From NCBI RefSeq assembly GCF_001189845.1, contig NZ_LFLZ01000004.1, forward strand, positions 186,001-250,000: a stretch of DNA of 64,000 bases, given 5' to 3'. Under the pieces are notes generated by a model. It had not been told where the DNA came from and ran no database searches. It worked only from the letters and a program-made list of their open reading frames with translations. The DNA is from Bradyrhizobium tropiciagri. GTDB lineage: Bacteria; Pseudomonadota; Alphaproteobacteria; Rhizobiales; Xanthobacteraceae. The position numbers and the translations under genes were made by a program. The first letter of the stretch is position 1, and each line of letters starts with the position of its first letter. Positions 1 to 10,416 of the stretch are shown in pieces.

Positions 1-977
1 CAGATCGCCATGGTGGCGAGCACCATCGAGCGATAGCCGAATAGAGGCTTTTCGGAGAACGTGGCGGCCACCTCGGAATAGATGCCAAATGCCGGCAGAA
101 CCAGGATGTAGACTTCGGGATGGCCCCAGACCCAGAACAGGTTCACATACATCATCACGTTGCCGCCGGCGTCCACGGTAAAGAAGTGAAAGCCGAGGTA
201 GCGATCGAGCAGCAACATTGCGAAAAGCGCGGTGAGCACCGGGAACGCCGCCACCATCAGCAGGTTCGAAGCAAGCGCCGTCCAGCAGAAAACCGGCATG
301 CGCATATAGCCCATGCCCGGGGCCCGCATCTTCAAAATCGTAGTGACGAAGTTGACGCCGCTCAACAGGGTTCCGATGCCGGAGAGTTGCAGCGACCAGA
401 GATAGTAGTCGACCCCGACACCGGGCGAGAACTGCAACTCGCTGAGCGGCGGATAGGCGAACCAGCCGGTCTTTGCGAACTCGCCGATGCCGAGTGATAC
501 GTTGATGAGGAGCACGCCGGACGCGGTAAGCCAGAAGCTTATCGAATTCATCGTGGGGAACGCGACATCGCGGGCGCCGAGTTGCAGCGGCACGACGAAG
601 TTCATCAATCCGATCACAAGCGGCATGGCCACGAAGAAGATCATGATCGTGCCGTGCGCCGAGAAAATCTGGTCGAAATGCTCGGGCGGCAAGTACCCTT
701 GTCCTCCGCCGGATGCGATTGCCTGCTGCGTGCGCATCATGATTGCGTCCGCGAAACCGCGCAGCAGCATGACCAGCGCCAACACGATATACATGACGCC
801 GACGCGCTTGTGGTCGACGGAGGTGATCCACTCGCGCCAGAGATAGGGAACGTAACCCTTGAGCGTGACCAACGAAAGGATGGAGACGATGGCGACGACC
901 ATGCCGCCTACCGTGCCCATGATGATCGGCTGATCGAAGGGAACAGCGCTCCAGTCCAGTTTGCCGAGTAGAGTCAT
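1..977 (-). CDS. cyoB: Cytochrome o ubiquinol oxidase subunit I (3' end beyond window)
   Basis: Catalytic subunit of a proton-pumping quinol oxidase in the inner membrane; it reduces O2 at a heme-copper centre. The visible 325 residues align by eye with CyoB: TSVDHKR near the N-terminus, [29 protein letters not shown] with a heme-ligand His, and [18 protein letters not shown] with the Cu-B His and the Tyr of the active-site cross-link. Multiple membrane helices are evident. The start is the ATG at 977, which overlaps the cyoA stop as ATGA and so implies translational coupling. The rest of the protein, and presumably cyoC and cyoD, lie to the left of the window. The close match to CyoB and the adjacent cyoA argue for a quinol rather than a cytochrome c oxidase. 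Confidence 0.95.
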   Translation of the reverse strand, partial: MTLLGKLDWSAVPFDQPIIMGTVGGMVVAIVSILSLVTLKGYVPYLWREWITSVDHKRVGVMYIVLALVMLLRGFADAIMMRTQQAIASGGGQGYLPPEHFDQIFSAHGTIMIFFVAMPLVIGLMNFVVPLQLGARDVAFPTMNSISFWLTASGVLLINVSLGIGEFAKTGWFAYPPLSELQFSPGVGVDYYLWSLQLSGIGTLLSGVNFVTTILKMRAPGMGYMRMPVFCWTALASNLLMVAAFPVLTALFAMLLLDRYLGFHFFTVDAGGNVMMYVNLFWVWGHPEVYILVLPAFGIYSEVAATFSEKPLFGYRSMVLATMAI

Positions 978-1852
978 TTTTCTGCCCTCATCGAATTGGG
1001 GTAGCTTTGGCACAACGCATCGTCGGACCGCATTGAAGACATCCGGATGTTGTCAAACAGGCCAGGCGCGACCGAATGAAAGGTGAATGGCGTCACGGCG
1101 GCGCTCGGCCTGGCGAGATCGGCATAGCTCTTCGAATCCAGAGCGAGACCGGCGCTGCGGGTCGACGCGACCCACTGCGCAAAGCGTTCGGGCGGCAACG
1201 CGTCGACGTTGAAGTGCATATCGGCGAAGCCGTCGCCGCTGAAATTGGCCGACATGCCGCGATACGTTCCCGGAAAATCGGCCTGGAAGTTGAGCCGGGT
1301 CACCATCCCGGCCATGGTGTAGATCTGGCCGGCGAGCTGCGGGACGAAGAAGCTGTTCATGACGCCCGATGAGGTCAGCTCGAAGCTCACCGGGGTGCCG
1401 GCCGGTATCGGCAGTTGATTGACGCTCGCGACACCCAGCTCCGGATAGATGAACAGCCATTTCCAGTCGAGTGAGATGGCTTGGACCTTGATGGGCTTCG
1501 TCGAAGAGGCAATCGGCTTGGGCGGATCGAGATCGTATGCACCAACCCAGGCCACAGTGCCGGTGAGCAATACGGTCATCAGCGGGATCGACCAGACAAG
1601 CATCTCGATGCGGCCGGAATAAACGAAATCCGGCCGATAGCGCGCCCGTTCATTCGATGCACGGAACCAGAAGGCAACGCCAAGCGTCGCAATGACCACC
1701 GGGATCACGATCGCCAGCATGATGCCGGTCGCGTTGAACAGAATCTGCCGCTCGGCAAAGGCGATGGGTCCCTTCGGATCGAGCACGCCTTCACTGCAGC
1801 CACCGAGCATCGAGGCACTAATCAGGACAACAGCAAGCAAACCGTATCGCAT
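974..1852 (-). CDS. cyoA: Cytochrome o ubiquinol oxidase subunit II
   Basis: Subunit II of the bo3-type oxidase: a lipoprotein with two transmembrane helices and a periplasmic cupredoxin-fold domain. The N-terminus [14 protein letters not shown] is a signal peptide ending in the lipobox LGGC. The helices lie at roughly residues 40-65 and 85-110. The motif [20 protein letters not shown] is the CyoA counterpart of the CuA-domain start, and the Cys/His ligands of a CuA site are not seen, as expected for a quinol oxidase. The ATG at 1852 is chosen because it places the signal peptide at the start; the frame is open further upstream, but there it overlaps the cyoE gene. The stop overlaps the cyoB start, and the gap to cyoE is one base. 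Confidence 0.95.
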   Translation of the reverse strand: MRYGLLAVVLISASMLGGCSEGVLDPKGPIAFAERQILFNATGIMLAIVIPVVIATLGVAFWFRASNERARYRPDFVYSGRIEMLVWSIPLMTVLLTGTVAWVGAYDLDPPKPIASSTKPIKVQAISLDWKWLFIYPELGVASVNQLPIPAGTPVSFELTSSGVMNSFFVPQLAGQIYTMAGMVTRLNFQADFPGTYRGMSANFSGDGFADMHFNVDALPPERFAQWVASTRSAGLALDSKSYADLARPSAAVTPFTFHSVAPGLFDNIRMSSMRSDDALCQSYPNSMRAEK

Positions 1853-1853
1853 G

Positions 1854-2891
1854 TCAGACCTCGTGCCTGCTGAGAGTGATGAGGCTGCTCGCACCCAAGG
1901 CAGCGCTTGGCAGGGCCTCGGCATGTACCCGTCCGCCGCTGCGGTCAGCGTGCGGGGCAGGGGTGCGCGGGAATGAACCACCACCGTGGTCGAACAGGAG
2001 CGCCGCAAACAGTGCGAACAAATAGAAAATGGAAAACAGGAACAGCCTGTGAGCAGCGCGGCGATCGGCTCCGTTCTTGTTCAGCTGGTGTGCGAGCAGC
2101 AGAAAGCCCACGCTGCAGACCGCGACGATCACGCCATAGAGCGCGCCAGCAAACCCGAGCGCCCAGGGCAGTTCCGACGCGAGAACAAGGAGGCCGCTGT
2201 AGACCAGGATCTGCCGCGTCGTCGCAGTTCGTCCCGCAACAACCGGCAGCATGGGAACGCCGGCACGGGCATAATCATCAGTGCGATTGAGCGCGAGAGC
2301 CCAGAAGTGGGGCGGTGTCCAAAGGAAGATAATGAGGAAAAGCGCAAGCGGCTCGAGCCCGACGTGTCCGGCCGCCGCGGCCCATCCGATCATGGGCGGC
2401 AGCGCGCCGGCTGCACCGCCGATAACGATGTTCTGGGATGTGGTCCGTTTCAGCCAGGCCGTGTACACGACGACATAGAACAGGATCGTACCGGCCAACA
2501 GCGCGGCAGCTGCGAGGTTCGTTGCCCAGGCGAGAGCTGCGACCGCGGTAACGGCAAGGACGGTTCCAAAGACAAGCGCCTCAACTTTCGAGACCTTGCC
2601 GCGGGGAATGGGCCGCATCGCGGTGCGAGCCATGACTGGGTCGATATCAGCGTCGTACCACATGTTCAGTGCGCCGGCGGCTCCGGCGCCGGCTGCGATT
2701 GCCAGAATTGCAATAAGGCCAGGAAGCGGACCGAGGCGGGTCGGCGCAACCATCAATCCGACGAACGCGGTGAACAGCGCGAGCGCCATGACCCGCGGCT
2801 TCATCAATGTGATGAAGTAGGGGAGTCGCGCCATCAAACTGGGTCGTGAGGTCAACGAAAGACGCGATAGCGGAATCGCGGTGGTGTTCAT
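1854..2891 (-). CDS. cyoE: Protoheme IX farnesyltransferase (heme O synthase)
   Basis: UbiA-superfamily membrane prenyltransferase that converts heme B to heme O, the high-spin heme of bo3 oxidases. It has about nine hydrophobic segments. The signature [19 protein letters not shown] (residues about 96-114) contains the N-x3-D-x3-D metal/diphosphate site, and a second conserved loop contains [11 protein letters not shown] and the [11 protein letters not shown] motif. The 345-residue length exceeds the usual ~300 because of a C-terminal tail rich in Pro, His and Ser of no known function. It is the first gene of the visible operon, whereas in enterobacterial cyo operons cyoE comes last. A GAGGA sequence about 12 bases upstream of the ATG at 2891 supports the start. 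The name ctaB would be equally valid. Confidence 0.93.
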   Translation of the reverse strand: MNTTAIPLSRLSLTSRPSLMARLPYFITLMKPRVMALALFTAFVGLMVAPTRLGPLPGLIAILAIAAGAGAAGALNMWYDADIDPVMARTAMRPIPRGKVSKVEALVFGTVLAVTAVAALAWATNLAAAALLAGTILFYVVVYTAWLKRTTSQNIVIGGAAGALPPMIGWAAAAGHVGLEPLALFLIIFLWTPPHFWALALNRTDDYARAGVPMLPVVAGRTATTRQILVYSGLLVLASELPWALGFAGALYGVIVAVCSVGFLLLAHQLNKNGADRRAAHRLFLFSIFYLFALFAALLFDHGGGSFPRTPAPHADRSGGRVHAEALPSAALGASSLITLSRHEV

Positions 2892-3139
2892 GGTGGTTGA
2901 TTCCTCAAGCCAAGGAATTGTTTGTGCTCACTAGCTCGCCGTCGCAAGGGTCTAGCGGCTTCTCTGATAGCTAACCTGACTGAAGCTAGAAGTGTGAGTG
3001 AAGAATGCCCAATCCCGACGAATCGTCGCTAATTCATTAAAGGCTGAGGCCCGATACCCGAACCGTCGTCGCAAAGCGCCGCGCCCGCATTTTGCTGTTG
3101 CTGAATTCGGGCATTGCGGCATCAACGATCGGCGCGCGC

Positions 3140-3583
3140 TCAACGATCACTGAGCGCCTGCAATTCGGTCCGGCCTTCCTCGCTGAAGGCCCGCAACGGA
3201 TGGACGGCGTGGCCGTTCATCAGTTCGCGAAAGTCGGAAAAGGTCTTGTTGGGTGTGAAATGCGTGTCGATGATCATATGAGCGACCGCCTCCCCCTTTT
3301 CGATCACGCTGCAGCTCGATACGACACGCATCCGGCTGATCAGCGCGTGCACGCTCACCAGTGCCGAGACCTCCGCGTCATCATGGACGAGCGCGTCCGC
3401 GTAAAGCTCCGATGCTTCGTTGATGAACTGCTTGTACAGCTTTTGCCGTCGGGCCTTTTCTCCCAACAGCCGCCTGGCGCGATCCTGATGGTGCTGGGTG
3501 GGCCAGGCCGACGCGAACGAAGTCAGTCCGCCGATTGCGGAGCCGGACAATGCTGCCAAGGCGGGGAGGTAGACGCTATTCAT
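3140..3583 (-). CDS. Hypothetical membrane-anchored protein
   Basis: A 147-residue protein of unknown function. The N-terminus (MNSVYLPALAALSGSAIGGLTSFASAW) is one hydrophobic anchor. It is followed by a basic stretch with RARRLLGEKARRQKLYKQF and then a mainly helical, probably cytoplasmic domain. No catalytic motif is visible. The ATG at 3583 is preferred to one 14 codons upstream because it opens directly into the hydrophobic segment. It overlaps the 3' end of the small upstream gene by eight bases, which suggests co-transcription. I recall similar rhizobial hypothetical proteins but cannot name a family. Confidence 0.6.
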   Translation of the reverse strand: MNSVYLPALAALSGSAIGGLTSFASAWPTQHHQDRARRLLGEKARRQKLYKQFINEASELYADALVHDDAEVSALVSVHALISRMRVVSSCSVIEKGEAVAHMIIDTHFTPNKTFSDFRELMNGHAVHPLRAFSEEGRTELQALSDR

Positions 3584-3764
3584 GGGTAGGCAGCCGCCCG
3601 GGTTCGTTGCGGCATACTGGCTCACGAGAAACCGTTATTTTGCAGTGCGCGAGCTTGTCCGGTTGGGGGACTGCACTGAGTGGATCTGGCTTCACCGTGA
3701 TCAGGAACATTGCGAAGCACAGGGCTCCCATGACGAACGTGACCACGGTCAAGATGTCTTTCAT
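3576..3764 (-). CDS. Small single-pass membrane protein, hypothetical
   Basis: A 62-residue frame with an N-terminal hydrophobic helix (MKDILTVVTFVMGALCFAMFLI) and a short polar tail with two Cys. Its end overlaps the start of the next minus-strand gene by eight bases, the arrangement of a small operon. The ribosome binding site is weak (GGGG about 8 bases upstream). Nothing indicates a function. It is divergent from the large kinase gene at 4023, so the ~260-base gap between them should hold both promoters; no clear promoter motif was seen there. Confidence 0.42.
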   Translation of the reverse strand: MKDILTVVTFVMGALCFAMFLITVKPDPLSAVPQPDKLAHCKITVSREPVCRNEPGRLPTHE

Positions 3765-4022
3765 AAAGACCCCGATTGCATCTTCTGCTTCGCTGATAGT
3801 TCGGTATCGTAGTTGCCTTCTCGCAACCTGCCGACGTTGGCTGTATTTGACGCATACGGGCGGCCATCGCGAATTGCGCGGAATTGCTGCGAAGGCGATC
3901 CGCGTATTTCGGATGGTGCAAGATCAAGGGACGGCTGGCATTTCTCAGCCATTGAGGTACGATTTTCTGCAGGGCGGAGAGGGGCCCGCGCATGCAACCT
4001 GGCCGACGCCGGAGTCTGACAG

Positions 4023-7000
4023 ATGGTGCCGCATTCGCAGAACGTCGCGTACTCCGACGGTGGCTCCCAGGTCTTGTGGAAAGACAGCGAATGCGTGTTT
4101 TACCGCGGCTGGCGGCTCGACGATGAGGGCAAGCGGCACGCCGTGCTGCTCGTTGCTCCTGCCGCCGACCACCCGTCTCGTTCGACCCTCGATCACTTCA
4201 GTCACGAATACGAGCTGAGGGACGAACTCGACGGCACGTGGGCAGTGCGGCCATTAGAGCTCGTGCGCGAAGCCAATCGAACCGTGCTGGTGCTCGATGA
4301 TGCGGGCGGCAAGCCGCTCGAGATGTTGCTCGGCGTACCCATGGATATCGGGCGCTTCTTGCGCCTCGGCGGCGCTATTGCCTCGGCCCTGGGTAAGCTT
4401 CACCAACGCGGGCTCCTCCACAAGGATATCAAGCCAGCCAATATCCTTCTCGATGAGACAACCGGCGAGGTGAGGCTGACCGGCTTCGGCATCGCCTCGC
4501 GCCTTTCGCGTGAACGCCAGTCGCCTCACCCTCCCGAGATGATCGCTGGCACGCTGTCCTACATGGCACCAGAACAGACGGGACGGATGAACCGGTCCAT
4601 CGATTCCCGGAGCGACATCTACGCCCTTGGCGTCACCTTCTATCAAATGCTCACCGGTGCTTTGCCGTTTGCCGCAGCCGATCCCATGGAATGGGTGCAC
4701 TGCCATCTCGCCAGGCGGCCGGCGCCGCCTGCCGAGCGGCTGAAAGAAATTCCTGGCGCCGTCTCGGCCATCGTTATGAAGCTGCTCGAGAAGAGGGCCG
4801 AAGATCGATATCAGACTGCCGCCGGCCTCGAAAGGGACCTTCGCCGCTGCCGGACCGAATGGGAGGCGGAGCGCCGGATCGACGACTTTCCACTCGGCCA
4901 ATCCGACATGTCCGACCGGTTGCTGATCCCCGAGAAACTCTATGGGCGACAACGCGAGGTCGACACCTTGCTCGCCGCCTTCGATCGCGTCGTCAACAAT
5001 GGAGTCCCGGAATTGGTCCTGGTCTCAGGCTATTCCGGCATTGGCAAGTCCTCGCTCGTCAATGAGCTGCAGCCGGTGCTGGTGCCGCCGCGCGGCCTTT
5101 TCGCTTCCGGAAAGTTCGATCAGTACAAACGCGACATTCCATACTCGACGTTGGCACAGGCGCTTCAGAGCCTGGTCCGGCCGGTGCTCGGTATGAGCGA
5201 CGCCGACCTTGCGCCATGGCGCGACGCCTTGCAGGAGACCCTGGGACCTAACGCAGGGCTGATGGTGGATCTCGTTCCTGAACTGAAGCTCCTCCTTGGA
5301 GAGGTGCCGCCGGTCGTTGAGCTTCCGCCGCAGGACGCGCAACGACGCTTCCAGATGGTGCTTCGGCAGTTCATCGGTGTCTTCGCTCGGCCGGAACATC
5401 CTCTGGCGCTGTTCCTCGATGATCTGCAATGGCTCGACGCGGCGACGCTCGACCTTCTGGATGACCTCTTGAGCCGGTCTGAGCTTCGCAATCTTTTCCT
5501 CATCGGTGCCTTCCGCGACAACGAAGTCACCGCGGCGCATCCGCTCATGCGCAAGCTGGAGGCGATCCGGACGACCGGAAGGGTGCAGGACATAAAGCTC
5601 GCTCCGCTGACGACCGAAGATTTGGGCGAACTCGTCGCGGACTCGCTCCGCTGCGACGCGGCACACGCCGCCCCGCTGGCCGGGCTGGTGCACGCGAAGA
5701 CCGATGGGAACCCGTTCTTCGTGATCCAATTTCTTCACGCCCTTGCTGGCGAAGGTCTTGTGGCCTTCGATCACGAGCAGGTTCGATGGTCTTGGGACCT
5801 CGAAGGCATCCATGCCAAACGGTACACGGAGAACGTCGTCGAGCTCTTGGCCGGGAAGCTGACGAGGTTGTCGGTGGGCGCGCAGGACGCGTTGCAGCAG
5901 CTTGCTTGCCTGGGCAATGTCGCCGACGTCGCAATGCTTTCGATCGTTATGGGAGCGCCCGAGGAAGAGGTGCACACGGCTCTGTGGGAGGCTCGGCACC
6001 AACAATTGATCGACCGCGTCGATCGCTCCTACAGATTCATTCACGACCGCGTGCAGGAAGCCGCATATGCGTTGATCCCGGAAAGGTCGCGCGCCCTTGC
6101 GCATTTGACAATCGGCCGGCTGCTGCTGGCGCAAACACCACCGGAAAAGCGTGACGAGACAATCTTCGAGATCGTCAACCAACTGAACCGCGGCGTGCCG
6201 CTGATCACGTCACAGGCCGAACGCGAGCAGCTCGCGGAGCTGAACCTGGCCGCGGGCAAACGCGCCATGGCGTCTTCGGCCTACGCCTCTGCGCTGACCT
6301 ATCTTTCCGCCGGCGCGGCGCTGTTGCCGGAGGCCGCTTGGCAGCGGCGGCAGGAGCTGGCCTTTGCGTTGCAGCTGCACCAGGTCGACTGCGAGGTCTT
6401 TGGGGGCGCGCTACGGGCCGCCGAGCAGCGGCTGGCGGCGCTGGCGACGCGCACCGTCGACAACGTTCAACGATGCATCGTGGCACAGCGGCGCGTGGAT
6501 CTGTACGTAATCCTTGGGGCGGCCGAGAGGGTGGTGCCGGTTGCCCTGGAATGCTTGCGGCATGTGGGCATCGATTGGTCGGCGCATCCCACTGAGGCGG
6601 AAGCGCGCCGCGAGTACGAGCGCATCTGGGTACTGCTCGGAGATCGCACGATCGAGGATCTTGTTGACCTGCCGCTGATCCAGGATCCGCAAGCCCGGGC
6701 GACGCTCGAGCTGCTCACCAGCCTGTTTCTACCAGCACTGTACACCGACCCGAACTTGCTCGCACTCAGCGCCTGCACTGCCGTCAATCTCAGCCTAGAG
6801 CACGGCAATAGTGACGGATCACTGGTGAACTACGTGGCAACGGCGATGTTCGCCGGCCCCCGCTTCGGCCACTACGTTGAAGGCTATCGATTTGTAAAGA
6901 TGGCTTGTGATCTAGTCGAACGTCGCGGATTGACCCGCTTTGGGGCCCGAACCTATACATGCTTCGCGATTGTGGTCCCATGGACCCGACCGCTCAGAGA

Positions 7001-9926
7001 GGGCATCGATCCGTCACGTCGCGCCTTCCAGATGGCGAAAGATCACGGCGACCCGGCATATGCCTCACTCGCCTCCCGGGGTCTCAGCACCATTCTTCTT
7101 GCATCGGGCAATCCACTCGAGCAATTCGAGCGCGAAGCCGAGGACGCATTGGCATTCGTGCAGAGGTACGGATTTTTCCTTGACCGACTTTCCGCGCCTA
7201 TCGCGCTCGCCCGGACGCTGCGCGGAAGAACCATGAAGTTCGGCTCCCTCGACGATGGTGGATTCACGGAGCGCTCCTTCGAGGAGCGCATCACGGGTCA
7301 ACCCTCTCGCGTCTTTTTGGAGGGTTTCTACTGGATCCGGAAGCTCCAGGCGCGGTTCTTCGCCGGCGATTATGCATCAGCAATGGAGGCAGCGGAGAAG
7401 GTGGAGACATGGTACGCGACCTCGCCGGCGCTGTCTCTCTTTCCCGCCGAAAAGGGGGAATGCCATCTTTATGCTGGCCTGACCCGCGCCGCACGGTGCG
7501 AACCCCTGGGTCCCGACCCATACGCCAAGCATCGAGAAGCGCTTGCAGGGCACGAGCAACAGCTTCGGGCCTGGACGGTGAATTGTCCGCAGAACTCCGA
7601 GGACCGAGCAGCGCTGCTCGGCGCCGAGATTGCCCGTGTCGAGGGACGCCTTCTCGATGCGATGAACTTTTACGAGCGCGCTATCGCCTCCGCACGCGCC
7701 AACGGCTTTGTTCACAACGAGGCGCTTGCCTGCGAATTGGCTTCCCGCTTTTACGCGGCCCGTGGTTTCGAGAAGATCGCGAATACCTACCTGCAGGATG
7801 CGCGATCTTGCTATCTGCGTTGGGGGGCTGACGGAAAGGTACGGCAACTCGATCAGCTCCATCCACGGCTGAAGCAGGACGAGCGCGCGCCGAGTGCAGT
7901 GGACACGATCGAGGCACCTGTCGAAAAGCTCGATCTCGCGACCGTGATCAAAATGTCGCAAGCCGTTTCCGGCGAGATGGTTCTGGAAAAACTCATCGGC
8001 AAACTCATGCGCACAGCAATCGAGCAAGCCGGCGCCGAGCGAGGGCTGCTGATTACATCGAAAAGTGGAGATCTGTACATAGATGCGGAAGCGGCCACCC
8101 GCGGAAAGGATGTGATCGTGCAGTTGCGAGAGGGCGCTTACACTCCAGCCACGCTGCCGGAGGCGCTCGTTCGTTACGCAATGCGCACTCAAGAGACCGT
8201 GATTCTCGATGATGCATCGTCTCAGAATCCATTCACTACCGATCCCTACATCGCTCAGCATCGCGCCCGGTCTATTCTCTGTTTGCCACTGACCAATCAG
8301 GGAAAACTGATTGGCATTCTCTATCTCGAAAACAATTTGACGCCGCACGTTTTCACGCCTGATCGCGTCACGCTGCTGGAGGTGCTTGCATCACAAGCAG
8401 CAATTTCGCTGGAAAATTCGCGGCTCTATCACGACCTCGCGGATCGCGAAGGGAAGATTCGGCGTTTGGTCGATGCAAACATCATCGGGATTTTCGTTAG
8501 GGATCGCGAAGGGCGGATTGTTGAAGCCAATGACGCGTTTCTACGTATCGTAGGATATGACCGTGAGGACCTGGGTCGCCTGCATTGGACCGAACTGAGT
8601 ACGCAGGAATGGCGCGAGCGCGACGAGATCACGCGGGCGCAACTGTACTCAACAGGGATCGTTCAGCCCTTCGAGAAGGAGTATGTTCGGAAGGACGGCA
8701 GCCGCGTTCCCGTGCTTATTGGCGCTGCGCTTTTCAAACAAGGCGGGGACGAGGGCGTCGCATTTGTCCTCGATCTGACCGAGCGCAAGCGGGCAGAGGA
8801 GGCGCTGCGTGACAGCGAGCGAAGTTTGCGGTCGGCAATTGACGGAATACCTGGTCTAGTTGCGGTTCTGGCCCCGAATGGTGAGCTCGAAGCCGTCAAT
8901 CGCCAAATCCTTGAGTATGGCGGACAGTCGCTGGAGGAGTTGAGGAATTGGGCAACAAACGGGACGATACATCCCGACGATTTTCCCCATGTTTCCGAAG
9001 TGTTCACAAAATCGATCGCCGCCGGGATTCCGTACCATATCGAACAACGCATTCGACGTTTCGACGGGGAATATCGATGGTTTGACAACCGCGGCGTCCC
9101 AATTTGCGATGACTCTGGACGTATTATCCGCTGGTACGTTCTCCTGACGGATATCGAGGATCGCACGCAAGCGTTGGCGCGGGTGCAGCAGATGCAATTG
9201 GACTTCGCTCACATGAACCGCGTGAGCATGATGGGAGAACTGGCTGCCTCGCTGTCCCACGAAATTCTGCATCCGATCGGAGCCGCCCGCATCAATGCTT
9301 GGGCGGGGATGCGATTTTTGGAAACGATCCCGCCGAATTTGGATGAGGCCAGGGAAGCGTTCGCCTGTATTGAGAGGGATACGGACCGCGCCACTGATAT
9401 CGTCGGACGGATCCGAAGCCAGATCAAGAAAGCACCTCCGCGAAAAGAGCTTTTTGACATCAATTACGCCGTCAACGAGGTGATTGTCATGGTGCGAAGC
9501 GCAATCGCCGAGAGTGGGGTCTCGGTCAGTACTCGCCTGATGGCTGGACTGGTTCCCGTTCAGGGCGATCGTGTTCAACTGCAGCAAGTACTGGTGAACT
9601 TGATCCTGAATGCGGTCGAAGCGATGAGCTCAGTTGAGGGCAGGCGAGAATTGTCGATCAGAACCGAGCAAGACGAAACCGACGGCATCCTCGTCGGAGT
9701 ACACGATTCAGGGCCCGGCATTGATCCAGTAGAGTTCGATCGAGTTTTCGATCCGTTTTATACTACCAAGTCCAGCGGACTCGGGATGGGGCTGTCGATT
9801 TGCCAGACCATCATAAGCGGTCATGGCGGCCGACTGTGGATAAGCGCCAATGAGCCTCGGGGGGCTGTATTTCAGTTCACACTGCCGACAACCCATGAGA
9901 GCTCAGAAACCCAAAAAGATTCATGA
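4023..9926 (+). CDS. Giant Ser/Thr kinase-like / AAA ATPase / GAF-PAS sensor histidine kinase
   Basis: A 1967-residue cytoplasmic signalling protein of the trifunctional kinase-ATPase-histidine kinase family. Domains in order: a protein-kinase fold (about 25-275) with HKDIKPAN at 133-140 and an APE motif; an AAA/AAA16 ATPase with P-loop GYSGIGKSS near 336-344 and Walker B LALFLDDLQWLD near 463; a long helical repeat region (about 620-1290); GAF (about 1310-1470); two PAS domains (about 1478-1590 and 1600-1713); HisKA with the phospho-acceptor His in SLSHEILHP near 1742; and an HATPase domain with N-box NLILNAVEAM, DSGPGID and GLGMGLSIC. The canonical DFG of the kinase domain reads GFG (154-156), and no ATP-anchoring Lys is visible near VLLV (41-44), so Ser/Thr kinase activity is doubtful. 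It converges with the response regulator gene that follows, overlapping by six bases. Confidence 0.93.
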   Translation: MVPHSQNVAYSDGGSQVLWKDSECVFYRGWRLDDEGKRHAVLLVAPAADHPSRSTLDHFSHEYELRDELDGTWAVRPLELVREANRTVLVLDDAGGKPLEMLLGVPMDIGRFLRLGGAIASALGKLHQRGLLHKDIKPANILLDETTGEVRLTGFGIASRLSRERQSPHPPEMIAGTLSYMAPEQTGRMNRSIDSRSDIYALGVTFYQMLTGALPFAAADPMEWVHCHLARRPAPPAERLKEIPGAVSAIVMKLLEKRAEDRYQTAAGLERDLRRCRTEWEAERRIDDFPLGQSDMSDRLLIPEKLYGRQREVDTLLAAFDRVVNNGVPELVLVSGYSGIGKSSLVNELQPVLVPPRGLFASGKFDQYKRDIPYSTLAQALQSLVRPVLGMSDADLAPWRDALQETLGPNAGLMVDLVPELKLLLGEVPPVVELPPQDAQRRFQMVLRQFIGVFARPEHPLALFLDDLQWLDAATLDLLDDLLSRSELRNLFLIGAFRDNEVTAAHPLMRKLEAIRTTGRVQDIKLAPLTTEDLGELVADSLRCDAAHAAPLAGLVHAKTDGNPFFVIQFLHALAGEGLVAFDHEQVRWSWDLEGIHAKRYTENVVELLAGKLTRLSVGAQDALQQLACLGNVADVAMLSIVMGAPEEEVHTALWEARHQQLIDRVDRSYRFIHDRVQEAAYALIPERSRALAHLTIGRLLLAQTPPEKRDETIFEIVNQLNRGVPLITSQAEREQLAELNLAAGKRAMASSAYASALTYLSAGAALLPEAAWQRRQELAFALQLHQVDCEVFGGALRAAEQRLAALATRTVDNVQRCIVAQRRVDLYVILGAAERVVPVALECLRHVGIDWSAHPTEAEARREYERIWVLLGDRTIEDLVDLPLIQDPQARATLELLTSLFLPALYTDPNLLALSACTAVNLSLEHGNSDGSLVNYVATAMFAGPRFGHYVEGYRFVKMACDLVERRGLTRFGARTYTCFAIVVPWTRPLREGIDPSRRAFQMAKDHGDPAYASLASRGLSTILLASGNPLEQFEREAEDALAFVQRYGFFLDRLSAPIALARTLRGRTMKFGSLDDGGFTERSFEERITGQPSRVFLEGFYWIRKLQARFFAGDYASAMEAAEKVETWYATSPALSLFPAEKGECHLYAGLTRAARCEPLGPDPYAKHREALAGHEQQLRAWTVNCPQNSEDRAALLGAEIARVEGRLLDAMNFYERAIASARANGFVHNEALACELASRFYAARGFEKIANTYLQDARSCYLRWGADGKVRQLDQLHPRLKQDERAPSAVDTIEAPVEKLDLATVIKMSQAVSGEMVLEKLIGKLMRTAIEQAGAERGLLITSKSGDLYIDAEAATRGKDVIVQLREGAYTPATLPEALVRYAMRTQETVILDDASSQNPFTTDPYIAQHRARSILCLPLTNQGKLIGILYLENNLTPHVFTPDRVTLLEVLASQAAISLENSRLYHDLADREGKIRRLVDANIIGIFVRDREGRIVEANDAFLRIVGYDREDLGRLHWTELSTQEWRERDEITRAQLYSTGIVQPFEKEYVRKDGSRVPVLIGAALFKQGGDEGVAFVLDLTERKRAEEALRDSERSLRSAIDGIPGLVAVLAPNGELEAVNRQILEYGGQSLEELRNWATNGTIHPDDFPHVSEVFTKSIAAGIPYHIEQRIRRFDGEYRWFDNRGVPICDDSGRIIRWYVLLTDIEDRTQALARVQQMQLDFAHMNRVSMMGELAASLSHEILHPIGAARINAWAGMRFLETIPPNLDEAREAFACIERDTDRATDIVGRIRSQIKKAPPRKELFDINYAVNEVIVMVRSAIAESGVSVSTRLMAGLVPVQGDRVQLQQVLVNLILNAVEAMSSVEGRRELSIRTEQDETDGILVGVHDSGPGIDPVEFDRVFDPFYTTKSSGLGMGLSICQTIISGHGGRLWISANEPRGAVFQFTLPTTHESSETQKDS

Positions 9927-10313
9927 ATCGTCTTCGATCGGCGTTGCGGATTGTAGAGCCGAGCGCAAGCATCTCTCGAGGCAGTCTACATCCACTGGCT
10001 TGCTGAGGTAGCAAACGACCCCGTCCTTTAGGGACCGATCCCTGATGATGTCATCGGGGTAAGCGGTAACGAGAATCGTCGGGATCGCGTACCCTGTTTC
10101 GACCAAATGCCTGTGCAGCTCAACTCCAGTCATCCCAGGCATGTGAACGTCGGCGATCAAGCACGCGGCTTCAGACAAGAGATGCGATGCGAGAAAATCA
10201 GCTGCTGACGGGAACGTTTCGACAGTGTAGCCCAGCAACGTTACGAGTTTTCGCATTGCCTCGCGAAAGGGCGTGTCATCATCGACGATAGGTATCAATC
10301 TGCGGTTCAACAT
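9921..10313 (-). CDS. Single-domain response regulator (REC only)
   Basis: A 130-residue receiver domain with no output domain. The phospho-acceptor is Asp55 in CLIADVHMPGMTG, the acidic pocket is VDDD at 10-13, the switch Thr is in LVTAYPD, and the conserved Lys is in YLSKPVD. The ATG at 10313 places VDDD at the normal distance from the N-terminus; an upstream ATG at 10406 would add 31 residues that do not fit the fold. It lies tail to tail with the giant histidine kinase, whose stop it overlaps, and head to head with the FixJ-like regulator at 10541. It may be a phosphate sink or a diguanylate-independent relay for that kinase (inference). Confidence 0.88.
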   Translation of the reverse strand: MLNRRLIPIVDDDTPFREAMRKLVTLLGYTVETFPSAADFLASHLLSEAACLIADVHMPGMTGVELHRHLVETGYAIPTILVTAYPDDIIRDRSLKDGVVCYLSKPVDVDCLERCLRSALQSATPIEDDS

Positions 10314-10416
10314 CGCGGCTTCCAGGCACTTCCACCATGCTGGCGAGGCAACACTTCGCGCAGCCTGCTTGGTTGCAAGTGTCAGGGACATTCGCCAATA
10401 ACGCAATGCCGGTGCC

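Noticed and set aside
1986..2849. 287-codon plus-strand frame
   Set aside because: Lies antisense to cyoE; composition rich in Arg, Gln and Asp with no domain, typical of a shadow frame in GC-rich DNA.
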